From Pseudomonas sp. 21 (GTDB lineage Bacteria; Pseudomonadota; Gammaproteobacteria; Pseudomonadales; Pseudomonadaceae): a stretch of DNA of 64,000 nucleotides. This document shows, piece by piece, positions 60,231 to 64,000 of this stretch. Under the pieces are notes generated by a model. The model saw only the letters and a list, made by a program, of their open reading frames with translations, had not been told where the DNA came from and searched no databases. The number at the start of each line of letters is the position of its first letter. The stretch's first letter is position 1. The DNA lies in assembly GCF_000955805.1 (NCBI RefSeq), contig NZ_JYOA01000017.1:1-64000 (forward strand), written 5' to 3'. Both the position numbers and the translations under genes were made by a program.

Positions 60231-60536
60231 ATGACGTTGCAGGAATTCGCACAGGCCGCCACGGCCGGGCATATCCAGGCTATCGAAGTGATTTCGCTGG
60301 AGGGCGGATTCTATGTGCTGCAGGCGCGCCTGGCCGAGGGTTTGCGGCCGATTCGCGGCGAACGCGAGCAGGTGCTGCAGTTGCGCTCGACCACCGAGGT
60401 ACGTGCAGTGCTGGCCGAATGGGCGTCGCTACCCTGCGAGCTGGTGCAGCATTGCGTCCACGACGAGATCTGCGCTTCACATCCGACAGCCGTTGCGCCG
60501 CTTCGTGTGCCACTTTCGCTGGAGCGCCGCGAATGA
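60231..60536 (+). CDS. Small conserved protein (DUF6482-like, 101 aa)
   Basis: The product (MTLQEFAQAATAGHIQAIEVISLEGGFYVLQARL...VLQLRSTTEVRAVLAEW) is a compact alpha/beta protein that resembles the small DUF6482-type proteins of Pseudomonas; the family name is a tentative recollection. It lies 49 bases after the DUF3833 gene, and its stop overlaps the photolyase start. Confidence 0.7.
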   Translation: MTLQEFAQAATAGHIQAIEVISLEGGFYVLQARLAEGLRPIRGEREQVLQLRSTTEVRAVLAEWASLPCELVQHCVHDEICASHPTAVAPLRVPLSLERRE

Positions 60537-62074
60537 TGGAGAAGCCACGCCGGCTCGGTCTGCTGCTGGGCGATCAGTTGAGCTTCGAGCTCTCGCTGTT
60601 CGAGGCGCTGGACCCCGCCCAGGACGCGATCCTGATGGCCGAGGTGAATCAGGAGGCACGCTACGTGCCCCATCATCCGCAGAAGATCGTGCTGATCTTC
60701 AGCGCCATGCGCCACTTCGCCCAGGCGCTGCGCGAGCGCGGTTGGCGGGTGATCTACGTGACGTTGGACGATCCCGACAACAGCGGCAGCATCGCCGGCG
60801 AAGTCGAACGCTGGCATGCCGCTCTGGGTGAACCGCAGGTGCATTTCACCGAATGCGGCGAGTGGCGGCTGGAGCAGGCGCTGCGAGACAGCGCGGTGCC
60901 GCTGAGCTGGCACGAAGACCGCCGCTTCCTGTGCAGCCGCGAGGAATTCGCGCGCTGGGCCGGGGCGCGTCGACAATTGCGCATGGAGCACTTCTACCGG
61001 GAGATGCGCCGGCGCACCGGACTGTTGATGGAGCCCGACGGCCACCCCGTAGGTGGCACCTGGAATCTCGACGCGGAGAACCGCAAACCGCTGCCGCGCG
61101 GGCTGCGAGGCCCGTTTCCGGCGCGCTTCGGGCAGGACGACACCACCCGCGAGGTAATGACCCTGGTCGGCGCGCACTTCAGCGACCACTACGGTCGCCT
61201 GGAAGGATTCGACTATCCGGTGACCCACTCCCAGGCACAGGAGCTCTGGCAGCACTTCCTGGAGTTCTCCCTGCCAGCTTTCGGTGACTACCAGGACGCC
61301 ATGGCCGAAGGCGAGCCCTACCTGTTCCACGCCCGCATCAGCGCCGCGCTGAACATCGGGTTGCTGGAGGTGCGTCAGCTTGGCGAGGATGTGGAGCAAG
61401 CCTATCGCCAGGGACGGGTCCCGTTGAACGCGGCCGAGGGCTTCATTCGCCAACTGGTCGGCTGGCGCGAGTACGTGCATGGCATTTACTGGCTGCGCAT
61501 GCCCGAGTACGCCCAGCTCAACGTGCTGGGCAATCACCGCCCACTGCCGACGTTCTACTGGACCGGCAAAACGGACATGCGCTGCATGGCCCAGGCGATC
61601 GGCCAGACCCTGGAGCTGGGCTACGCGCATCATATCCAGCGACTCATGGTCACAGGCAATTTCGCCTTGCTGGCGGGCATCGCGCCCCCGGCCATCTGTG
61701 ACTGGTACCTGGCCGTGTACCTGGATGCCTTCGACTGGGTCGAACTGCCCAACACGCTGGGCATGGTGATGCACGCCGATGGCGGCTACCTCGGCTCCAA
61801 GCCTTATTGCGCGAGCGGGCGGTACATCCAGCGGATGTCCGACTACTGCGGCTCGTGCCGTTACCGGGTCGACAAGGCGACAGAGGAAGATGCCTGCCCC
61901 TTCAATGCCCTGTACTGGCACTTCCTCATGCGCCACCGCGAGCGGCTCGGCAACAATCCGCGGTTGTCGATGCCCTATCGCAACCTGCAACGCATGGACG
62001 ATGAACGCAGCCTGGCCCTGTGGCAACACGGCGAGGCACTGCTCGCGCGCCTGGATGCGGGGCAGGCGCTATGA
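60533..62074 (+). CDS. Fe-S cryptochrome/photolyase (PhrB-like)
   Basis: This 513-aa protein is a deoxyribodipyrimidine photolyase-related (FeS-BCP) enzyme: N-terminal LLLGDQLSFELSLFEALDPAQDAILM and VPHHPQKIVLIFSAMRHFAQALRERG, FAD domain LVGWREYVHGIYWLRMPEY and the HHIQRLMVTGNFALLAGIAP segment. Cysteines in MRCMAQ, KPYCASG, DYCGSC and DACPFN are the expected 4Fe-4S ligands. It repairs (6-4) photoproducts using light. The ATG at 60533 follows GGAG. Confidence 0.92.
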   Translation: MMEKPRRLGLLLGDQLSFELSLFEALDPAQDAILMAEVNQEARYVPHHPQKIVLIFSAMRHFAQALRERGWRVIYVTLDDPDNSGSIAGEVERWHAALGEPQVHFTECGEWRLEQALRDSAVPLSWHEDRRFLCSREEFARWAGARRQLRMEHFYREMRRRTGLLMEPDGHPVGGTWNLDAENRKPLPRGLRGPFPARFGQDDTTREVMTLVGAHFSDHYGRLEGFDYPVTHSQAQELWQHFLEFSLPAFGDYQDAMAEGEPYLFHARISAALNIGLLEVRQLGEDVEQAYRQGRVPLNAAEGFIRQLVGWREYVHGIYWLRMPEYAQLNVLGNHRPLPTFYWTGKTDMRCMAQAIGQTLELGYAHHIQRLMVTGNFALLAGIAPPAICDWYLAVYLDAFDWVELPNTLGMVMHADGGYLGSKPYCASGRYIQRMSDYCGSCRYRVDKATEEDACPFNALYWHFLMRHRERLGNNPRLSMPYRNLQRMDDERSLALWQHGEALLARLDAGQAL

Positions 62075-62226
62075 GGAAATCGGTGCTGCCGCAAAAGATC
62101 TGCGCCGTCTGCAGCCGCCCTTTCACCTGGCGGCGGCGCTGGGCACGTTGTTGGGATGAGGTGCTTTATTGCTCCGAGCGCTGCCGACGCTCACCGGCCA
62201 AGCGCGAAGCGCAGCATCAGCGGTAG
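62071..62226 (+). CDS. DUF2256 zinc-ribbon-like protein
   Basis: The 51-aa protein has KICAVCSRPFTWRRRWARCWDEVLYCSERCRR, a Cys4 cluster (CxxC...CxxxC) typical of DUF2256, usually found beside photolyase genes. It overlaps the photolyase stop (ATGA) and its 3' end overlaps the convergent DUF2878 gene by 36 bases. Confidence 0.88.
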   Translation: MRKSVLPQKICAVCSRPFTWRRRWARCWDEVLYCSERCRRSPAKREAQHQR

Positions 62227-62682
62227 CGCGGCCGCCCACACCAGCGCCAGCAGCAACGCCGACCACGCGATGCCCAGGGGTAGGCCCACTCCTGCCAGCG
62301 GTGCGCCCGCACAATACGCCAACGGCCCGCCCAGAGCGCCCAGGCAGGCGCCGCGCCAGACCGGTCGCGCGGCCCAGGCCAGGCTGTGGCGCAACCCGCT
62401 GGCGAACACCAGCCAGAGCAGGACCAGCCAGGCTGGCAACAAGGCCTCGTGAAAATCGAAAAAACCCAGCCAACCCAGCGTCGCATCCAGCACGCAACCG
62501 GCCAGGGCTACGCCGAAAACCGCGATGCCCTCCTCCACTTTTCGCCGACACAACGCCAGGTGCGCCAGCAGCCCGAGCGCTACCACACCCAACAGCACGG
62601 GCCGCTGCGCCCCGAGCACACAACCCCACCAGCCAAGCTGCAGCCAGATCGCGTTGGCCAGCAGGGGCAGGCGCCGGTGCAT
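62191..62682 (-). CDS. DUF2878 membrane protein
   Basis: The 163-aa protein has five or six predicted membrane segments and the DUF2878 pattern (NAIWLQLGWWGCVLGA; DATLGWLGFFDF; FASGLRHSLAW; LGGPLAYCAGAPLAGVGLPLG). Its ATG shares one base with the stop of the cyclopropane synthase gene (TGATG), so it is translationally coupled. The role is unknown, probably in membrane lipid change. Confidence 0.85.
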   Translation of the reverse strand: MHRRLPLLANAIWLQLGWWGCVLGAQRPVLLGVVALGLLAHLALCRRKVEEGIAVFGVALAGCVLDATLGWLGFFDFHEALLPAWLVLLWLVFASGLRHSLAWAARPVWRGACLGALGGPLAYCAGAPLAGVGLPLGIAWSALLLALVWAAALPLMLRFALGR

Positions 62683-63950
62683 CAGGCGTCCAGGTGATCC
62701 GCCAGGCTCGCCTTGCGCGCCGCAGGCCCGGCCCACAGCAGATGCGCTACGCCGATGGCGCGCTCCTCGAAGCCGCCCTGGCAATAGCACAGGTAGAACT
62801 CCCACAGGCGCTGGAAGCTCTCGTCATAGCCCAGCTCCATCAACTCGGCGCGCGCCTGCCGCAGGTTGTCGCGCCAATGCCGCAGGGTCAGCGCATAGTC
62901 CCCGGCAAAATCCTCCAAGTGCACGAGGTTGAGCGCTGTGTGCTGCGTCGCGGTCTGCAGCAGCGTGGTGATCGAGGGCAGCGCGCCGCCGGGAAAGATG
63001 TAGCGCTGGATGAAGTCCACCGACCGCCGCGCCTGCTCGTAGCGCTGGTCGCGGATGGTGATGGACTGCAGCAGCATCAGCCCGTCGTCCTTGAGCAAGG
63101 CAGCGCAGCGACGGAAGTAGTCGGGCAGGTAGCGATGACCGACTGCCTCGATCATTTCGATGGACACCAGCTTGTCGTAGCTCCCACGCAACTCGCGGTA
63201 ATCCTGCATCAGCAGGGTTACGCGGTCCTCCAGGCCGCATTCGCGGATGCGGTATTGGGCGCAGGCGTATTGCTGCTCCGACAGCGTCGTGGTCGTCACA
63301 CGACAGCCATAATGGGTGGCAGCATACAGCGCGAGGCTGCCCCAGCCGGTGCCGATCTCCAGCAGATGATCCTGCGGTTGCAGATCGAGCTTCCGGCAGA
63401 TGACGTCCAGCTTGTTCAACTGCGCCTGTTCCAGGCTCTGCGAAGGGCTTTGGAACACCGCCGAGGAATACATCAGCGTCGGGTCCAGCAGGCGCTCGAA
63501 CAGGTCGTTACCCAGGTCGTAGTGCGCGCGGATATTGCGCTGCGACCCGCTGCGGCTGTTGCGGTTGAGCCAGTGCAGCAGACGCAGCGCCGGTCTGGCG
63601 AAGAGGGCAAGGCCGCCTTCCATCGAGTCGAGCACGTCCAGGTTGGCGACGAACAGTCGGGTGACCAGCGCCAGGTCAGGGCTGCTCCAGTAACCCTGTA
63701 TGTAAGCCTCCCCCGCACCAATCGAACCGTTGCACGCCACCATCCCCCACACGGCGTCGTCATGGACGTCGATCACCGCGCACAAGGGGCTGAGCCGGTC
63801 GCCGAAGTCCAGCAGGCTGTCGCCACGCCGCACCTGTAGCCATCCGTACCGCAGTTGGCGCAGGCGGGCGATCACCGCCTGGCGGAACAGGTTGCCGGCC
63901 AGGGGCGCGGCGGTGCTGGCCTTATCGGCGCTCAGGGTCGGTTCTGACAT
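62682..63950 (-). CDS. cfa: Cyclopropane-fatty-acyl-phospholipid synthase-like enzyme
   Basis: The 422-aa SAM-dependent enzyme has the CFA synthase core: AHYDLGNDLFERLLDPTLMYSSAVF, SAM-binding LEIGTGWGSLALYAA (about residue 200), TTTTLSEQQYACAQ, SIEMIEAVGHRYLPDYFRRC and RYIFPGGALPS. It methylenates unsaturated phospholipid chains. GGAG lies 7 bases before the ATG at 63950. With the photolyase it belongs to light-stress sets; a second, housekeeping cfa probably exists elsewhere in the genome. Confidence 0.92.
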   Translation of the reverse strand: MSEPTLSADKASTAAPLAGNLFRQAVIARLRQLRYGWLQVRRGDSLLDFGDRLSPLCAVIDVHDDAVWGMVACNGSIGAGEAYIQGYWSSPDLALVTRLFVANLDVLDSMEGGLALFARPALRLLHWLNRNSRSGSQRNIRAHYDLGNDLFERLLDPTLMYSSAVFQSPSQSLEQAQLNKLDVICRKLDLQPQDHLLEIGTGWGSLALYAATHYGCRVTTTTLSEQQYACAQYRIRECGLEDRVTLLMQDYRELRGSYDKLVSIEMIEAVGHRYLPDYFRRCAALLKDDGLMLLQSITIRDQRYEQARRSVDFIQRYIFPGGALPSITTLLQTATQHTALNLVHLEDFAGDYALTLRHWRDNLRQARAELMELGYDESFQRLWEFYLCYCQGGFEERAIGVAHLLWAGPAARKASLADHLDA

Positions 63951-64000
63951 GGTCGGGCTCCTCGACGGCACGGTGGCCGACACCCAGGCGGTGGTCGCTC
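63951..64000 (-). other. Window edge; possible tail of an upstream gene
   Basis: On the minus strand two frames close inside the beginning of the cyclopropane synthase gene and could be the C-terminus of an overlapping upstream gene. Fifty bases are too few to name it. Confidence 0.3.

Overview
The window is a high-GC gammaproteobacterial chromosome segment and most likely comes from a Pseudomonas, probably near the P. aeruginosa group. Supporting signs are an RsmN-like CsrA-family gene, NodT/OprM-type efflux parts, a phr/cfa/DUF2256/DUF2878/DUF3833 light-stress set, strong GC bias with long antisense shadow frames, and several copies of a short palindromic intergenic repeat. No rRNA, tRNA, CRISPR array or complete insertion sequence was seen.

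Layout. 1-2.2 kb: a cold-shock protein, a small unknown gene, a decayed PRC-barrel gene and a Crp/Fnr-type regulator. 2.2-10.7 kb: one giant gene for a cyclic beta-1,2-glucan synthase-like enzyme (about 2836 aa, GT84 plus GH94 modules). 11-17 kb: an accessory-looking run of small genes (a lone receiver protein, disordered and membrane stress-type proteins, a band-7/SPFH protein, an ArsR-like regulator, an RsmN-like RNA-binding protein, a coupled pair of tiny paralogues, a secreted unknown).

17.3-36.3 kb: a large carbohydrate or cyclitol uptake and oxidation locus. A minus-strand ABC importer operon (binding protein, two permeases, ATPase, IMPase-family phosphatase) faces a plus-strand catabolic operon (small ORF, ThuA-like protein, ThDP enzyme of the acetolactate synthase/IolD superfamily, GMC oxidoreductase, TIM-barrel isomerase, second GMC oxidoreductase). 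Two closely similar LacI regulators, a GH3-like hydrolase, an MFS carrier and a Gfo/Idh oxidoreductase flank them. Both divergent promoters carry a palindromic operator with the core TTATWCGTATAA, so import and catabolism are probably repressed together until substrate arrives.

36.5-42 kb: a second small regulon (HisD-family dehydrogenase, XRE-type regulator, MFS carrier, APC amino-acid permease). An identical-geometry 32-bp site lies upstream of three of its transcription units. 42-51.3 kb: a tripartite RND efflux locus (outer-membrane factor, TetR, adaptor, pump) with a TetR operator on each side of the regulator gene, followed by an SDR, a FabF-like ketosynthase and a second TetR. 51.4-54.4 kb: a decayed region with a response regulator truncated at a repeat and an autotransporter that has lost its 5' end and carries an in-frame amber codon. 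54.7-57.1 kb: chrB-chrA chromate resistance with an operator overlapping the chrB leader. 57.2-64 kb: cytochrome b561, a catalase-like peroxidase, and a set (chalcone-isomerase-like, DUF3833, small protein, Fe-S photolyase, DUF2256, DUF2878, cyclopropane synthase) that resembles LitR/light-responsive clusters of Pseudomonas, although no regulator of that type lies inside the window.
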